From Agrobacterium tumefaciens str. B6 (GTDB lineage Bacteria > Pseudomonadota > Alphaproteobacteria > Rhizobiales > Rhizobiaceae), in the NCBI RefSeq assembly GCF_001541315.1, contig NZ_LMVK01000001.1:1-64000 (forward strand): a stretch of 64,000 nt of DNA, written 5' to 3'. The stretch's first letter is position 1; each line of letters begins with the position of its first letter. The notes under the pieces were generated by a model that saw only the letters and a list, made by a program, of their open reading frames with translations, had not been told where the DNA came from and searched no databases. The position numbers were made by a program, and so were the translations under genes. This document shows, piece by piece, positions 19,676-31,261 of this stretch.

Positions 19676-20620
19676 ATGTCTGCCGTTGCCGCGAATGTCG
19701 CCCCGATTTTCATTCTCATCCTGATCGGTTGGCTCACCGTCAAGGCCGGTCTGTTCAGGGCCGATGCCGGCGATATCCTCAGCGACTTCGTGTTCAAGAT
19801 TGCCGTGCCGACCTTGATCTTCCGCACGCTTGCCGAAGCGAATTTTCACGGTGCTTCGCCTTTCCGACTGTGGATCACCTATTTCGCCGGCGTAGCCGTC
19901 ACCTGGACGGTTGGGCATATCGTCACCCGTTATGTCTTCAAGCAGGATGTCCGCATCGCCGTCATTGCCGGCATTTCCTCGGCCTTTGCGAACAATATCT
20001 TCATCGGCCTGCCGCTGGTTGGGCGGTCCGTGGGGGATGAGGGGCTGGTCGCTCTCTCCATCCTGCTCGCCATCCATCTGCCTGTGATGATGATCGCCGG
20101 AACGATCCTGATGGAAAATGCCACCCATAAGGCGGTCGGCGGCGAAAAGCGCAGCATGGCTGCGGTGTTCAAGCAAGTGGGCCGCAATCTCGTCACCAAT
20201 CCGCTGGTGATCGGCCTTGTCATCGGGCTTTCGACCAATGTTTCCGGCGTAGCGTTGACGCCCATTCTGAAAACCGTGGTTGATCAGATTGCGTCTATGG
20301 CGGGCCCGGCGGCGCTTATTTCACTCGGCATGGCGCTGACGAAATATACCATCCGAGGCAATATGGGCATTGCCGTCACCATGACGGTGTTCAAACTGCT
20401 GCTTCTGCCCGCCTGTGTGTGGGCAATGGGTCATGCGCTCGGTCTCAGCCGGGAATGGACTGCGGCGCTCGTGCTCACCTCCTCGGTGCCCACGGGGGTG
20501 AATGCCTGGCTTATCGCCAACCGGTTCGGCATCGGCCACAGCGTTGCCGCCTCCACCATCAGCATTTCCACAGCGACCGGTGTTCTTTCCGTGTCGCTGT
20601 GGGCATGGCTGTTGAGCTGA
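19676..20620 (+). CDS. AEC-family (auxin efflux carrier-like) transporter
   Basis: A 314-residue integral membrane protein with about ten hydrophobic segments in two halves. It opens with VAANVAPIFILILIGWLTVKAGLF, the usual AEC start, and has a central cytoplasmic stretch around ENATHKAVGGEKRSM. Family members export or import small organic anions such as malonate/malate; the substrate here is unknown. It is monocistronic, with rsmC convergent 17 bases downstream. Confidence 0.88.
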   Translation: MSAVAANVAPIFILILIGWLTVKAGLFRADAGDILSDFVFKIAVPTLIFRTLAEANFHGASPFRLWITYFAGVAVTWTVGHIVTRYVFKQDVRIAVIAGISSAFANNIFIGLPLVGRSVGDEGLVALSILLAIHLPVMMIAGTILMENATHKAVGGEKRSMAAVFKQVGRNLVTNPLVIGLVIGLSTNVSGVALTPILKTVVDQIASMAGPAALISLGMALTKYTIRGNMGIAVTMTVFKLLLLPACVWAMGHALGLSREWTAALVLTSSVPTGVNAWLIANRFGIGHSVAASTISISTATGVLSVSLWAWLLS

Positions 20621-20637
20621 TTATTCTGCTGCGTTGA

Positions 20638-21654
20638 TTACTTCTGGGCGCTCAGAATCTTGAAGCGGGCGTTGCGGCACACTTCAGTGCTGGTGCGGAA
20701 TTCAGCCGCGAGCACCGGCTCATAGGGCATGCCGCGATTGGCGACCATCAGCAGCTTGCCGCCGCTGCGCAGTGCGCCGGCGGCGGCCTTGATGAAGGCC
20801 TGACCGAGGGCAGGTTCTGCTGCCTGTCCCGCCGCATGGAAAGGCGGGTTCATGATGATGAGGTCGTATTTTTCCTTCGGCGGCTCGTTTGCCAGATCCT
20901 GCCAGAAGAAGCGCGCCGTCAGTCGCGGATTGTTTTCGAGAAGATTGGTCTTTGCAAATTCCAGCGCGTTCCAGTCTGCTTCAAACAGATCGATACGGGC
21001 CGTGCGCGGCGATTTCTCGGCCAGCATGACGGAGAGATAACCCCAGCCCGCGCCGAAATCGGCGGCGTTGCCGTCAAAATCGGTCGGTAGGCGCGATGCG
21101 AGCAGTTCTGAGCCATCATCCACGCGGTCATGCGAGAACATGCCGGGCAGGGCGGTGAAACGGCCTTCCACCGTCGCCGGTTTCTGGGCGAGTTTCGACA
21201 CGGCAGATGCAATATCGTCCGGACGTTTGAACCAGAGGGCGACGCCGTGATATTTCGGTGTCGATTCCGCCTCGATGCCAAGCTTCGCCAGCGTCTTGCG
21301 CAGTGTCACGATACCGTCTTCCTTCGATCCGGCCGCGACGATCAGGCCGCCGGCCTTCACGCGCGAAAGTGCTTCGGCGACGCGGTTTTCGTTTTCGCCA
21401 CGGTGCTTGCCGCACAGCAAAAGCGCCGCATCGTAGTCCTCGCCCGAAACATCCGGGGTGACTTCTGCGCCCTGAGCCTGCAAGGCCCGGTAGAGCGGCC
21501 GGAGATGTTGAACCGCGACGATCTCGGCGTCGAAACCATCAAGGCGCGGACCGGCCTCAGCTCCCAGAAACAGAACACGCTCGCCCTCTTTCGGCATAGG
21601 AAGCATTTCCGAGGCAAAGGGGTGGAAAAGGGTTTTCACAGCGTCACGGCTCAT
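20638..21654 (-). CDS. rsmC: 16S rRNA guanine-N2 methyltransferase, RsmC type
   Basis: A 338-residue class I SAM-dependent methyltransferase of the RsmC/RlmG group. The N-terminal half is a degenerate methyltransferase domain (LFLGAEAGPRLDG, then LLLCGKHRGENENRVAEAL). The catalytic half has the SAM loop ADFGAGWGYLSVMLA and the guanine-N2 active site NPPFHAAG. It would methylate a guanine in 16S rRNA (G1207 in E. coli). The exact target is inferred from family. Confidence 0.83.
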   Translation of the reverse strand: MSRDAVKTLFHPFASEMLPMPKEGERVLFLGAEAGPRLDGFDAEIVAVQHLRPLYRALQAQGAEVTPDVSGEDYDAALLLCGKHRGENENRVAEALSRVKAGGLIVAAGSKEDGIVTLRKTLAKLGIEAESTPKYHGVALWFKRPDDIASAVSKLAQKPATVEGRFTALPGMFSHDRVDDGSELLASRLPTDFDGNAADFGAGWGYLSVMLAEKSPRTARIDLFEADWNALEFAKTNLLENNPRLTARFFWQDLANEPPKEKYDLIIMNPPFHAAGQAAEPALGQAFIKAAAGALRSGGKLLMVANRGMPYEPVLAAEFRTSTEVCRNARFKILSAQK

Positions 21655-21678
21655 GGGAGCATCCTCAAGGTAGAATAG

Positions 21679-21705
21679 AAAAAAGGCGCGGGCAAAACCC
21701 GCGCC
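21679..21705 (-). terminator. Intrinsic terminator of pnp
   Basis: On the minus strand GGCGCGGG pairs with CCCGCGCC (21685-21692 with 21698-21705) around TTTTG, followed by TTTTTT. It lies 25 bases past the pnp stop and ends the ribosome/RNA-turnover block. Confidence 0.88.
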
Positions 21706-21729
21706 TCGATAGGGTCTGGCGGCGCTGCC

Positions 21730-23877
21730 TTACTCGGCAGCGGCTTCGCCGTCTTCTTTCTTCTTGTCGGCAGCGATTTCCTGGCCGGTGGCCTGATCGA
21801 CAACCTTCATGGACAGGCGAACCTTGCCACGCTCGTCGAAGCCCATCAGCTTGACCCAGACCTTGTCGCCTTCCTTGACGACGTCGGAGGTCTTGGCGAC
21901 ACGCTCTGAAGCGAGCTGCGAGATGTGAACGAGGCCGTCACGGGCGCCGAAGAAGTTGACGAAAGCGCCGAAGTCAGCGGTCTTGACAACAGTACCTTCG
22001 TAGATCTGGCCGACTTCCGGTTCCGCAACGATCGAGTGGATCCACTTGCGGGCCGCTTCGATTTCCTTGCCGGACGAGGAGGCGATCTTGACGGTGCCGT
22101 CGTCTTCGATGTTGATCTTCGCGCCGGTCTTTTCGACGATTTCGCGAATGACCTTGCCGCCGGAACCGATGACTTCACGGATCTTGTCGACCGGAATGTT
22201 CATCACTTCGATGCGCGGTGCGAATTCGCCGAGCTGGCCGCGGCTTTCGGTGATGGCGTTCGCCATTTCGCCGAGGATGTGCTTGCGGCCACCCTGTGCC
22301 TGCTCCAGAGCGATCTTCATGATCTCTTCGGTGATACCGGCGATCTTGATGTCCATCTGCAGCGAGGTGATGCCGTCGGCAGTACCGGCGACCTTGAAGT
22401 CCATGTCGCCGAGGTGATCTTCGTCACCCAGGATGTCGGAGAGGACCGCAAAGCGCTCGCCTTCGAGGATCAGGCCCATGGCGATACCGGCAACCGGCTT
22501 TGCCAGCGGAACGCCGGCGTCCATCAGTGCAAGCGAGGTGCCGCAGACCGTTGCCATCGACGAGGAGCCGTTGGACTCGGTGATTTCGGAAACGACGCGC
22601 AGCGTATAGGGGAACTGTTCCGCAGTCGGCAGCATCGGACGGATAGCGCGCCATGCGAGCTTGCCGTGACCGATTTCGCGACGGCCCGGGGAGCCCATGC
22701 GACCTGTTTCACCGACCGAGTAGGGCGGGAAGTTGTAATGCAGCAGGAAGCGTTCCTTGTACATGCCGGTAAGGCTATCGACATACTGTTCGTCTTCGCC
22801 GGTGCCGAGCGTCGCAACGACGATCGCCTGGGTTTCACCGCGGGTGAACAGCGCCGAACCGTGGGTGCGCGGCAGCAGGCCGACTTCCGAAACGATCGGA
22901 CGAACGGTCGACAGGTCGCGGCCGTCGATGCGGCTCTTGGTGTCGAGAACGTTCCAGCGAACGATCTTCGCCTGAAGGTGCTTGAAGACGGCGCCGATTT
23001 CTTCCGGCGAGTACTTGGCTTCGCCTTCTTCCGGCAGGAAGTGCGCCTTGACCTTCGCCTTCACGGCGTCGACGGCGGCGTAACGGGCAGCCTTTTCAGT
23101 GATCTTGTAGGCGTCGCGCAGTTCGGCTTCGGCGAGCGCCAGCATTTCGTTTTCGAGCGCGGAGAAGTCTTCCGGTTCGAATTCGCGTGGTTCCTTGGCG
23201 GCAACTTCGGCGAGCTTGATGATCGCGTCGATAACCGGCTGGAAGCCGCGATGACCGAACATGACGGCGCCGAGCATGATTTCTTCGTTGAGTTCCTTGG
23301 CCTCGGACTCAACCATCAAAACAGCGTCCTGCGTACCGGCAACGACGAGGTCGAGAACAGACTCGTCCATTTCGTCCAGATGCGGGTTAAGAACATACTC
23401 ACCGTTGATGTAGCCAACGCGCGCGCCGCCAACCGGGCCCATGAAGGGAATGCCAGAGAGCGTAAGCGCTGCGGAAGCCGCAACCATCGACAGAACGTCC
23501 GGGTTGTTTTCCAGATCATGCTGGATAACCGTGACGACGACCTGCGTGTCGTTCTTGTAGCCTTCCGGGAAGAGCGGGCGGATCGGACGGTCGATCAGGC
23601 GGGAAACGAGAGTTTCGTTTTCGCTCGGACGGCCTTCGCGCTTGAAGTAGCCGCCGGGGATCTTGCCGGCCGCGTAGGTCTTTTCTTGGTAGTTGACGGT
23701 CAGCGGGAAGAAGTCCTGGCCGGGCTTCGGAGACTTTGCGGAAACCACTGTCGCGAGAACCATCGTCTCGCCGTAGGTTGCGATGACGGCGCCGTCAGCC
23801 TGACGGGCAACCTTGCCGGTCTCGAGCTTCAGCGGGCGGCCTGCCCATTCGATTTCCACGGAGTGTTGATTGAACAT
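21730..23877 (-). CDS. pnp: Polynucleotide phosphorylase
   Basis: A 715-residue phosphorolytic 3'-5' exoribonuclease and degradosome component. Two RNase PH-like domains (about 1-230 and 310-545; [21 protein letters not shown] in the first) flank an alpha-helical linker. A KH domain ([15 protein letters not shown]) and an S1 domain ([19 protein letters not shown]) follow. ATG 23877 is preceded by AAGGACAAG. rpsO is upstream but has its own terminator, so pnp probably also has a promoter in the 279-base gap. In other bacteria that leader is the site of RNase III/PNPase autoregulation; no clear processing stem was picked out by eye. Confidence 0.96.
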   Translation of the reverse strand: MFNQHSVEIEWAGRPLKLETGKVARQADGAVIATYGETMVLATVVSAKSPKPGQDFFPLTVNYQEKTYAAGKIPGGYFKREGRPSENETLVSRLIDRPIRPLFPEGYKNDTQVVVTVIQHDLENNPDVLSMVAASAALTLSGIPFMGPVGGARVGYINGEYVLNPHLDEMDESVLDLVVAGTQDAVLMVESEAKELNEEIMLGAVMFGHRGFQPVIDAIIKLAEVAAKEPREFEPEDFSALENEMLALAEAELRDAYKITEKAARYAAVDAVKAKVKAHFLPEEGEAKYSPEEIGAVFKHLQAKIVRWNVLDTKSRIDGRDLSTVRPIVSEVGLLPRTHGSALFTRGETQAIVVATLGTGEDEQYVDSLTGMYKERFLLHYNFPPYSVGETGRMGSPGRREIGHGKLAWRAIRPMLPTAEQFPYTLRVVSEITESNGSSSMATVCGTSLALMDAGVPLAKPVAGIAMGLILEGERFAVLSDILGDEDHLGDMDFKVAGTADGITSLQMDIKIAGITEEIMKIALEQAQGGRKHILGEMANAITESRGQLGEFAPRIEVMNIPVDKIREVIGSGGKVIREIVEKTGAKINIEDDGTVKIASSSGKEIEAARKWIHSIVAEPEVGQIYEGTVVKTADFGAFVNFFGARDGLVHISQLASERVAKTSDVVKEGDKVWVKLMGFDERGKVRLSMKVVDQATGQEIAADKKKEDGEAAAE

Positions 23878-24113
23878 ATCTTGTCCTTGGTTGTGGCTGC
23901 CGCTCCAGCATCGTGCCGGCGGTGGCAACGCGGTGACTCAATCACGGGCAAGACAGCGGGAGGCTTTCGACAAGCAAGCATCCGGCAATCCTGCCCCATG
24001 ACAGGTCTGCGGTTGAAAAGGCGACACCGGCCCATCCGGGTCTACCTTATCGTCCGGGGGCCACATCTGCGGCAAACGCCCGGAAATTCATATAGCCTTT
24101 GAAAGGCCGGATA

Positions 24114-24148
24114 TAAAAACCGGCGGGCATCGTTGCGAAACCCGCCGG
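24114..24148 (-). terminator. Intrinsic terminator after rpsO
   Basis: On the minus strand CCGGCGGG (24148-24141) pairs with CCCGCCGG (24127-24120), followed by TTTTTAT, nine bases past the rpsO stop. It should separate most rpsO transcripts from pnp. Confidence 0.82.
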
Positions 24149-24156
24149 AGAAGTTA

Positions 24157-24426
24157 TTAGCGGCGAATGCCGAGAGCACCGATCAGCTTGCTGTAACGGG
24201 CTTCGTCCTTCTTCTTCAGATAGTCGAGAAGCGAACGACGGCTCGAAACCAGCGTCAGAAGGCCACGACGGGAGTGGTTGTCCTTCTTGTGGTCCTTGAA
24301 GTGACCGGTCAGGTTGTTGATCCGCTCGGTCAGGATAGCGACCTGAACTTCCGGAGAACCGGTGTCGCCTTCCTTCGTGGCATATTCCTTGATGAGGGCG
24401 GCTTTGCGCTCTGCAGTAATCGACAT
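24157..24426 (-). CDS. rpsO: 30S ribosomal protein S15
   Basis: An 89-residue S15 that binds the central domain of 16S rRNA. Family motifs are [20 protein letters not shown], the basic [16 protein letters not shown], and the C-terminal [17 protein letters not shown]. Length is standard. SD AAAGGA precedes the ATG. It sits between truB and pnp, an order conserved across proteobacteria. Confidence 0.98.
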   Translation of the reverse strand: MSITAERKAALIKEYATKEGDTGSPEVQVAILTERINNLTGHFKDHKKDNHSRRGLLTLVSSRRSLLDYLKKKDEARYSKLIGALGIRR

Positions 24427-24589
24427 CGGACGATCCTTTCTGTTTTAAGGAAAAATGGGACGCCTTGAGCCGGGATGTCGTCCAGCTCAGGCCATTCAGC
24501 AGCATAGGCAAAGCCCAAGCTGGCGCTGCCTATAAACTATTCCGGGTGCAATGGAAAGAGGCGATTGATTCCCGCCCGCGCTGCCCGGC

Positions 24590-25537
24590 TCAGCCGAAAA
24601 CCCGCTTCGGCCGAAACTCGCCTTCACCGATCTCGCCGATAGCGACAAGCTTGCCATGTGCGGTGGCATAGGCTTCCGGATGGTTGGCCGGTGCATCACG
24701 CCCACGAAGCAGGATTGGGTTGCCCATCTTCAGCCGGTGCGCCTGATCGTCGTTGATGATGAGGCGGGGAAGGGCGGAAAGCGCTTCGGCCGTATCGATC
24801 AGGAAGGCGTCCAGCGCCTCCAGCCGTTCGTCGCGGTCCTCCACGGCCTCCAGTGCCGTCAGGGTTTCGAGCGGCACCATCATGTCCTCGCCGAAGGGGG
24901 CGACCATGGTGCGGCGCAGTTCCGAAATATGGCCGAAACAGCCGAGATCACGGCCCATATCGCGTGCCAGCGCCCGCACATAGGTGCCCTTGCCGCATTC
25001 CACTTCGAAATGGGCCGTATTGGCGTCCGGGCAGGCAAGCAGCGTCAGGCGATGGATTTCGACCTCGCGTGCGGGAATTTCCACCGTTTCGCCTTCGCGC
25101 GCCAGATCATAGGCGCGCTCGCCAGCGATCTTGATGGCCGAAAATTGCGGCGGCGTCTGCAGGATCACCCCGGTATAGTTGGGCAGAATATCGCGGATCG
25201 CCTGTTCGTCCGGGCGCTGCTCGGAGGAATCGAGCACCTCGCCTTCCAGATCGTCGGTCGTGCGCTGCTCACCCCAGGTGACGGTAAATTCGTAGATTTT
25301 CCGACCGTCCATGACGTAAGGCACGGTTTTGGTGGCGTCGCCGAGCGCGATCGGCAGCATGCCGGAGGCCAACGGATCGAGCGTGCCGGCATGGCCCGCC
25401 TTCTGGGCATTGAACAGCCACTTGATCTTGGAAACGGCCTCGGTGGAGCCAAAATCGAGCGGTTTGTCGAGGATGAGCCAACCGGAAATCGGGCGGCCCT
25501 TGGGTTTGCGGTTCTGCTGTTTGCGTGGTTTGGACAT
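24590..25537 (-). CDS. truB: tRNA pseudouridine-55 synthase TruB
   Basis: A 315-residue pseudouridine synthase forming Psi55 in the T loop of tRNAs. [20 protein letters not shown] opens the catalytic domain; the catalytic Asp is in [15 protein letters not shown]. The [17 protein letters not shown] segment follows. A basic N-terminal tail ([13 protein letters not shown]) is typical of rhizobial TruB. It starts three bases after rbfA stops, so the two are coupled. Confidence 0.96.
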   Translation of the reverse strand: MSKPRKQQNRKPKGRPISGWLILDKPLDFGSTEAVSKIKWLFNAQKAGHAGTLDPLASGMLPIALGDATKTVPYVMDGRKIYEFTVTWGEQRTTDDLEGEVLDSSEQRPDEQAIRDILPNYTGVILQTPPQFSAIKIAGERAYDLAREGETVEIPAREVEIHRLTLLACPDANTAHFEVECGKGTYVRALARDMGRDLGCFGHISELRRTMVAPFGEDMMVPLETLTALEAVEDRDERLEALDAFLIDTAEALSALPRLIINDDQAHRLKMGNPILLRGRDAPANHPEAYATAHGKLVAIGEIGEGEFRPKRVFG

Positions 25538-25540
25538 GCT

Positions 25541-25957
25541 TCAGTTCTGTTCGTCGTCTTTTTCGTTTGAAGGTCCAAGATCGCGCTGCACTTCGGGCGA
25601 GCGCAGAAGGGCGTCGATCTTCTGGTAATTGTCGAAACTCGTATCGTCGCGGAAACGCAGTTCCGGCATGTATTTCATCTGCCGCAGCTGCGGGCCGAGG
25701 CGGCCGCGCATGAACTTGGCATGGCGGTTGAGCGCCGTGATGATGTCGGTGTGATCGGCAACGCCAAGCGGCGTCACATAGGCGGTCGCGATCTTCAGAT
25801 CGGGAGACATGCGCACTTCCGAAATGGAAATGACGGTGCCTTCGATCAGATCGTCGCGGACTTCACCGCGCTGGAGAATCTGGGTCAGGGCGGCGCGCAC
25901 CTGTTCGCCAACACGCAGCATGCGTTGCGAAGGGGCCGATGATGTAGCTTTTGCCAT
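25541..25957 (-). CDS. rbfA: Ribosome-binding factor A
   Basis: A 138-residue KH-like maturation factor for the 30S subunit. Visible family segments are [45 protein letters not shown] and [17 protein letters not shown] short acidic C-terminal extension ([11 protein letters not shown]) ends the protein. It lies between infB and truB in the usual order; a GCGCCGG/CCGGCGC stem at 25981-25998 lies in the infB-rbfA gap. Confidence 0.95.
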   Translation of the reverse strand: MAKATSSAPSQRMLRVGEQVRAALTQILQRGEVRDDLIEGTVISISEVRMSPDLKIATAYVTPLGVADHTDIITALNRHAKFMRGRLGPQLRQMKYMPELRFRDDTSFDNYQKIDALLRSPEVQRDLGPSNEKDDEQN

Positions 25958-26032
25958 TGGTTATGCCTCAAACGGAGCGAGCGCCGGTAAGCCGGCGCCC
26001 GACAGTAAATTCCTGTTTTGCGGCGAGAACGC

Positions 26033-28780
26033 TTAGAGCGTTCTCGTGATGTGTTCGACGCGGAAGCACTCGATGGTGTCGCCGGCGCGGATGTCTTCGT
26101 AGTTTTCGAATGCCATACCGCACTCCTGACCAACAGGCACTTCGTTGACTTCGTCCTTGAAGCGCTTGAGGGTCTTGAGCTTGCCTTCGTGGATAACGAC
26201 GTTGTCGCGCACCAGACGCACACCCGCACCACGTTCCACCTTGCCCTCGACGACGCGGCAACCTGCGACCTTACCGACCTTGGTGATGTTGAACACCTCG
26301 AGAATTTCGGCATTGCCGAGGAAGGTCTCGCGACGTTCCGGCGAAAGCAGACCCGACATCGCCGCCTTCACGTCATCCACCAGATCGTAGATGATGTTGT
26401 AGTAGCGGATTTCTATACCGGCGCGTTCGGACGCCGTACGTGCCTGTGCGTTGGCGCGAACGTTGAAGCCGATGATCGCGGCGTTCGATGCCTCGGCAAG
26501 CGAGATATCCGATTCCGTGATGGCACCAGCACCAGAGTGAACGACACGAGCGCGGACTTCGTCTGTGCCGAGCTTGTCGAGCGAAGCGATAATGGCTTCG
26601 ACCGAACCCTGCACGTCCGCCTTGATGACCAGCGGGAATTCCTTCAATCCCGAAGTCTGCAACTGGCTCATCATCTGTTCCAGCGAACCGCGCTGGCCGG
26701 TCTGACGGGCGACAGCCTTGTCGCGGGCCAGACGCTGGCGGTACTCGGAAATCTCTCTCGCGCGGCTTTCGTTTTCGACGACCGCAAAACGGTCACCGGC
26801 CGAAGGCGTGCCGGAAAGGCCGAGAATCTCGACCGGCATTGCCGGACCGGCTTCCTTGACGTGTTCGCCCTTGTCGTTGACGAGTGCGCGCACGCGGCCC
26901 CACTGGTCGCCGGCAACGATGATCTGGCCGGGCTTCAACGTACCCTTCTGCACGAGAACCGTGGCGACGGCGCCGCGTCCACGGTCCAGCTCGGCTTCGA
27001 TGACCGTGCCTTCTGCGGTGCGGCTTGGATCTGCCTTCAGATCGAGGATTTCCGCCTGAAGCAGGATCGCTTCGAGCAGCTTGTCGAGATTGAGCTTGTT
27101 CTTGGCCGACACTTCGACGTCAAGAACTTCACCACCCATCGATTCCACGAAAACTTCGTGCTGCAGCAGCTGCTGGCGCACCTTTTCAGGGTTTGCCTCG
27201 TGCTTGTCGATCTTGTTGATCGCAACGACGATCGGAACACCGGCAGCCTTGGCATGGTTGATCGACTCGATCGTCTGCGGCATCACGCTGTCGTCAGCGG
27301 CGACAACCAGAACGGCGATGTCGGTTGCCTGCGCGCCACGGGCACGCATGGCCGTAAAGGCGGCGTGGCCGGGGGTATCGATGAAGGTGATCTTCTGGCC
27401 GTTCTTTTCGACCTGATAGGCGCCGATATGCTGCGTGATGCCACCGGCTTCGCCAGCGACAACATTTGCCTGACGAATGGCGTCAAGCAGCGAGGTCTTG
27501 CCGTGGTCGACGTGACCCATGATCGTCACGACCGGCGGACGGGAAACCATCTCGCCTGCGTCGTCGGCCTGGTTGAAGATGCCTTCTTCAACGTCGGATT
27601 CGGAAACGCGCTTGACGGTATGGCCGAATTCGACCGCGATCAGTTCCGCCAGATCGGCGTCGATCACGTCGCCCGGCTTCATCATCTGGCCTTCCTTCAT
27701 CAGGAACTTGATGACGTCGACGGCGCGTTCGGACATGCGCTGCGACAGTTCCTGAATGGTAATGGTCTCAGGCAGGATCACTTCGCGCATGACCTTTTCA
27801 CGGGTTTCCTGCATCTGGCTGCGGCGGAATTTTTCCTGGCGGCGGCGCATGGATGCCATGGAGCGGCCACGCGGCGTTCCGTCTTCATCCAGATTGGACG
27901 AGGTAACGGTCAGCTTGCCGCGACGGCGTTCTTCTTCCGTCTTCAGGCGGGCAGCGGGCTTGGCCGGAACCGGAGCCGCGACCTTGCCGCGAGCCGGAAG
28001 GCTGCTACCGCGGCGCGCACTACGATCGTCCTCGTCGTCACCACCGGTACGACGTCCGCGCGGAGCGACGGCGTCAGGCGTGGTAGGAGCAGAACGGGGA
28101 GCGGCGGCTGCAGGCTGAGGACGGGCGTCGGCTCGTGGCGCAGGTGCTGCGGCCGCAGCCGGCGTTTCATCGGCCGGTTCGGATTTTGCTTCAGTGGCAG
28201 GCTGGCTTGCGGCCACCTTTGCAGCCGCTGCCTCTTCGACGGCGCGGCGTGCCGCCTCTTCCTTTTCGGCTGCGATGCGCTGTTCTTCCTCGACCTTGCG
28301 GCGCGCTTCATCTTCCGCGCGCTGCTTGGCTTCCACCACGTCACGAGCCTGCGCTTCCATCAGCGCGCGGCGACGGGCTTCCATCTCGCCTGCTGAAAGG
28401 TCGTGCAGAACATTGCCGCGCGGTCGGTCAGGCTGGCGCTGCTGGGGTGCGGACGAGCCTGGACGCTGCTGCGACTGGGAAGAGCCCGGACGCTGCTGCT
28501 GGCCGCCTGGCTGGTGAATACGCTGCTGGGGAGCCTGCGGACGCGGTGCCGAAGGCGCAGGGGCTGCTACCACCGGCCTTGGTGCTGCCGCAACAGGCTG
28601 AACCGGCTTCTCGTCTTCGGGGCGCAGGGGGCGGCGCTTGCGTGTTTCCACGACAACCGCGTTTGTGCGACCTCGACCCATGTCCTGCCGCACGGTGCCC
28701 TGATTCATCCCGCCCGGTTTCAGGGTAAGAGTCTTCTTGGCCGGCGCATTGAGTGTCTTGTCGTCGTTGTTGTCGGTCAT
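26033..28780 (-). CDS. infB: Translation initiation factor IF-2
   Basis: A 915-residue GTPase that places initiator tRNA on the 30S subunit. A long N-terminal region (about 1-400) is of low complexity: Pro/Gln/Arg-rich ([16 protein letters not shown]), then charged Arg/Glu/Ala stretches likely to be coiled-coil, then an IF2_N segment ([21 protein letters not shown] is the core). The G domain begins with GHVDHGKTS near residue 425, with DTPGHAAF and NKIDK. Domains II-IV complete the protein. The length is typical of alphaproteobacteria, whose N-terminal extension is larger than in E. coli alternative forms. Confidence 0.97.
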   Translation of the reverse strand: MTDNNDDKTLNAPAKKTLTLKPGGMNQGTVRQDMGRGRTNAVVVETRKRRPLRPEDEKPVQPVAAAPRPVVAAPAPSAPRPQAPQQRIHQPGGQQQRPGSSQSQQRPGSSAPQQRQPDRPRGNVLHDLSAGEMEARRRALMEAQARDVVEAKQRAEDEARRKVEEEQRIAAEKEEAARRAVEEAAAAKVAASQPATEAKSEPADETPAAAAAPAPRADARPQPAAAAPRSAPTTPDAVAPRGRRTGGDDEDDRSARRGSSLPARGKVAAPVPAKPAARLKTEEERRRGKLTVTSSNLDEDGTPRGRSMASMRRRQEKFRRSQMQETREKVMREVILPETITIQELSQRMSERAVDVIKFLMKEGQMMKPGDVIDADLAELIAVEFGHTVKRVSESDVEEGIFNQADDAGEMVSRPPVVTIMGHVDHGKTSLLDAIRQANVVAGEAGGITQHIGAYQVEKNGQKITFIDTPGHAAFTAMRARGAQATDIAVLVVAADDSVMPQTIESINHAKAAGVPIVVAINKIDKHEANPEKVRQQLLQHEVFVESMGGEVLDVEVSAKNKLNLDKLLEAILLQAEILDLKADPSRTAEGTVIEAELDRGRGAVATVLVQKGTLKPGQIIVAGDQWGRVRALVNDKGEHVKEAGPAMPVEILGLSGTPSAGDRFAVVENESRAREISEYRQRLARDKAVARQTGQRGSLEQMMSQLQTSGLKEFPLVIKADVQGSVEAIIASLDKLGTDEVRARVVHSGAGAITESDISLAEASNAAIIGFNVRANAQARTASERAGIEIRYYNIIYDLVDDVKAAMSGLLSPERRETFLGNAEILEVFNITKVGKVAGCRVVEGKVERGAGVRLVRDNVVIHEGKLKTLKRFKDEVNEVPVGQECGMAFENYEDIRAGDTIECFRVEHITRTL

Positions 28781-28882
28781 TCCGTTCCCGTTCCTTCGGA
28801 CGAGAACCGGATGACGTTCATCAGGTCTCGTCGTTCAATTGCTGCATCGGAACGCGGCGACCGTTCATGTCGGGCAACCGCG

Positions 28883-29584
28883 TCATTGTTCTGTCCGGGC
28901 AGCGTCGCGTTCCGCCTGAGATCGACCGCCAAGGCGGTACTGCTCAAGCATCGTTGCGCGCTTCACTACACCTTCACCCGCCTGCCCTGCAAGCGCGCAG
29001 GCATGGATAAAAGCATTCTGGCCCATCAACTCGTCCATTTCGGCTTCGCTAAAGAGCCGGAAGGACGGAATTTCATTGCCGGCATCGCTGCCGAGCGCCC
29101 AGGCCTTGCGGGCCTGGTCCAGTTTTCTCACGCCATCGGCCGCAGCATCGGTCGCGTGGAATACGGCGATCGCGTTCCCGGACCGGACGGCGGCATCGAC
29201 CTTCGTCGCGCCACTGATGAACTGGCCCGCCTTGCGCGCCATGTTCATCATACCAGCCACATGCTGCGCCATCAGCCGGTCGAGAATAGCAAGAAGCTCG
29301 GGTCCGGCCTTGACGTCACGTTTGAGCGCCCGCGCGAAGAGCTTCTTCGCGATGGCCTTCTCGATCAGGGCGCGCTCGGGTGTTACCCAGCAACCGCGCC
29401 CCGGCAATTGGCGTTTCAGATCCGGCACGACGCTGCCGTCCGGGCCTGCGACGAAGCGGATCAGCTCATCCGGCGATCCGCTTTGCCGTGTCACAATGCA
29501 CATACGTCCATTGACGTCGCCTTTGAGCCGCCCGTCGTCATCCGTTTCGGGCAGCTCGTCCGGCTCATGCGCCTGCGATGTCAT
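28883..29584 (-). CDS. ylxR: YlxR-type RNA-binding protein with L7Ae-like C-terminal domain
   Basis: A 233-residue protein. The N-terminal YlxR (DUF448) domain, about 25-105, has MCIVTRQSGSPDELIRFV and LPGRGCWVTPERALIEKAI. The C-terminal part (about 110-215) resembles an L7Ae/L30e fold: LMAQHVAGMMNMARKAGQFI, then VDAAVRSGNAIAVFHATDAA. The fusion is usual in Rhizobiales; Firmicutes have the two as separate genes. It overlaps the nusA stop by four bases and lies in the nusA-infB operon. RNA binding is expected; the precise role is not settled. Confidence 0.9.
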   Translation of the reverse strand: MTSQAHEPDELPETDDDGRLKGDVNGRMCIVTRQSGSPDELIRFVAGPDGSVVPDLKRQLPGRGCWVTPERALIEKAIAKKLFARALKRDVKAGPELLAILDRLMAQHVAGMMNMARKAGQFISGATKVDAAVRSGNAIAVFHATDAAADGVRKLDQARKAWALGSDAGNEIPSFRLFSEAEMDELMGQNAFIHACALAGQAGEGVVKRATMLEQYRLGGRSQAERDAARTEQ

Positions 29585-31197
29585 TCCTGTTCGGCGGTAT
29601 CCGCCTCCTCGGCAGCTTCCGCATCGGCTTCCTCTTCAGAAGCGAGCTCTTCGGCGGTGATCCAGCCTGCCAGAAGGCGGGCCTGCACCACCATGTTCTC
29701 GGCTTCGACGCGCGAAGCGTCGAGCTTGGAGAAGATGCCTTCGAACTTCTTCGTCTCGCCGTCCTTGCGCTCGCTCCAGCCGACCAGGTCGTCTGCGGCA
29801 CAGCCGGCAAAGTCCTCGATGGTCTTGATGCCTTCTTCACCGAGGGCGACCATCATCTGCGAGGTCAGGCCGTCGATCTGGCGCAACTCGTCGGAAACGC
29901 CGAGTTCCTTGCGCTTGGCGTCCATTTCGGCTTCCAGGCGCTCCAGATATTCGCGGGCGCGGGTCTGGATTTCATCGGCGGTGTCTTCGTCGAAGCCGTC
30001 GATCGACGAAATTTCGTCGAGATCGACATAGGCCAGTTCTTCAACCTGCGCGAAGCCTTCCGAAGCCAGAACCTGACCGACCATTTCGTCGACATCGAGG
30101 GCTTCCATGAAGAGGGCCGTACGCTCGTTGAATTCCTTCTGACGGCGCTCGGATTCTTCCTGCTCGGTCATGATGTCGATATCCCAGCCTGTCAGCTGCG
30201 ATGCCAGACGCACGTTCTGGCCACGGCGGCCGATGGCGAGCGACAGCTGCTCATCCGGAACAACCACTTCGATGCGCTCGGACTCTTCATCCAGAACGAC
30301 CTTGGCGACTTCTGCCGGCTGCAGGGCGTTGACGATGAAGGATGCCGGCTCCTGGCTCCACGGAATGATGTCGATCTTTTCGCCCTGGAGTTCGCCGACG
30401 ACGGCCTGAACGCGCGAACCGCGCATACCGACGCAGGCGCCGACGGGATCGATCGACGAGTCGTTCGAAATGACGGCGATCTTGGCGCGCGAACCGGGGT
30501 CACGGGCAACCGACTTGATCTGGATGATGCCGTCGTAGATCTCAGGAACTTCCATGGTGAACAGCTTCACCATGAACTGCGGATGGGTACGCGACAGGAA
30601 AATCTGCGGGCCGCGCTGTTCGCGGCGAACGTCGTAGACGTAAGCGCGCACGCGATCGCCGTAACGCATGTTTTCACGCGGGATCATCTCGTCACGACGG
30701 ATGATGCCTTCGCCACGGCCGAGATCGACGATGACATTGCCATATTCGACGCGCTTGACGGTGCCGTTGACGATTTCGCCGATACGGTCCTTGAATTCGT
30801 CATACTGGCGGTCACGCTCGGCTTCGCGCACCTTCTGCACAATCACCTGCTTGGCGGACTGGGCGGCGATACGGCCAAAATCCATCGGCGGCAGTGGGTC
30901 GGCGATGAAGTCGCCGAGCTTGGCGTCCGGGTTGCGGTCGCGGGCCAACTCAAGCGGGATCTGGGTCGAATAGTCCTCGGCCGCTTCGACAACTTCGAGA
31001 AGACGCTGCAGGCGAATTTCGCCGGTCTTGGAGTTGATGTCGGCGCGAATGTTGGTTTCCGAACCATAGCGCGAGCGGGCGGCTTTCTGGATAGCGTCGG
31101 CCATTGCGGCAAGCACGATTTCGCGGTCGATGACCTTTTCGCGCGCCACAGCATCGGCGATCTGCAGAAGCTCAAGCCGGTTAGCACTCACTGCCAT
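29581..31197 (-). CDS. nusA: Transcription termination/antitermination protein NusA
   Basis: A 538-residue RNA polymerase-binding factor. The N-terminal domain (about 1-130, [19 protein letters not shown]) is followed by S1 ([21 protein letters not shown]), KH1 and KH2 ([38 protein letters not shown]). C-terminal acidic repeat modules ([17 protein letters not shown] and similar) and a Glu/Ala-rich tail finish it. ATG 31197 follows GGAGA. It lies between rimP and ylxR. Confidence 0.97.
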   Translation of the reverse strand: MAVSANRLELLQIADAVAREKVIDREIVLAAMADAIQKAARSRYGSETNIRADINSKTGEIRLQRLLEVVEAAEDYSTQIPLELARDRNPDAKLGDFIADPLPPMDFGRIAAQSAKQVIVQKVREAERDRQYDEFKDRIGEIVNGTVKRVEYGNVIVDLGRGEGIIRRDEMIPRENMRYGDRVRAYVYDVRREQRGPQIFLSRTHPQFMVKLFTMEVPEIYDGIIQIKSVARDPGSRAKIAVISNDSSIDPVGACVGMRGSRVQAVVGELQGEKIDIIPWSQEPASFIVNALQPAEVAKVVLDEESERIEVVVPDEQLSLAIGRRGQNVRLASQLTGWDIDIMTEQEESERRQKEFNERTALFMEALDVDEMVGQVLASEGFAQVEELAYVDLDEISSIDGFDEDTADEIQTRAREYLERLEAEMDAKRKELGVSDELRQIDGLTSQMMVALGEEGIKTIEDFAGCAADDLVGWSERKDGETKKFEGIFSKLDASRVEAENMVVQARLLAGWITAEELASEEEADAEAAEEADTAEQE

Positions 31198-31261
31198 TTT
31201 TCTATCTCCGTAAGTCGCATAATTGCGTTGATCGCCCGTTTTTTCGGGCTTTACGTTGGAA

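Noticed and set aside
18262-20040. A 592-codon plus-strand frame across the adenosine kinase gene and the small-RNA gap
   Set aside because: It begins antisense to adenosine kinase, crosses a structured noncoding region and then runs out of frame through the AEC transporter gene.
21925-24102. A 725-codon open frame on the plus strand opposite pnp
   Set aside because: It is fully antisense to a certain gene and is biased toward residues expected from the complement of GC-rich codons. No start signal or family motif was seen.
26018-28396. A 792-codon plus-strand open frame opposite infB
   Set aside because: Shadow of infB: composition mirrors the antisense of IF-2 codons and no domain is recognisable.
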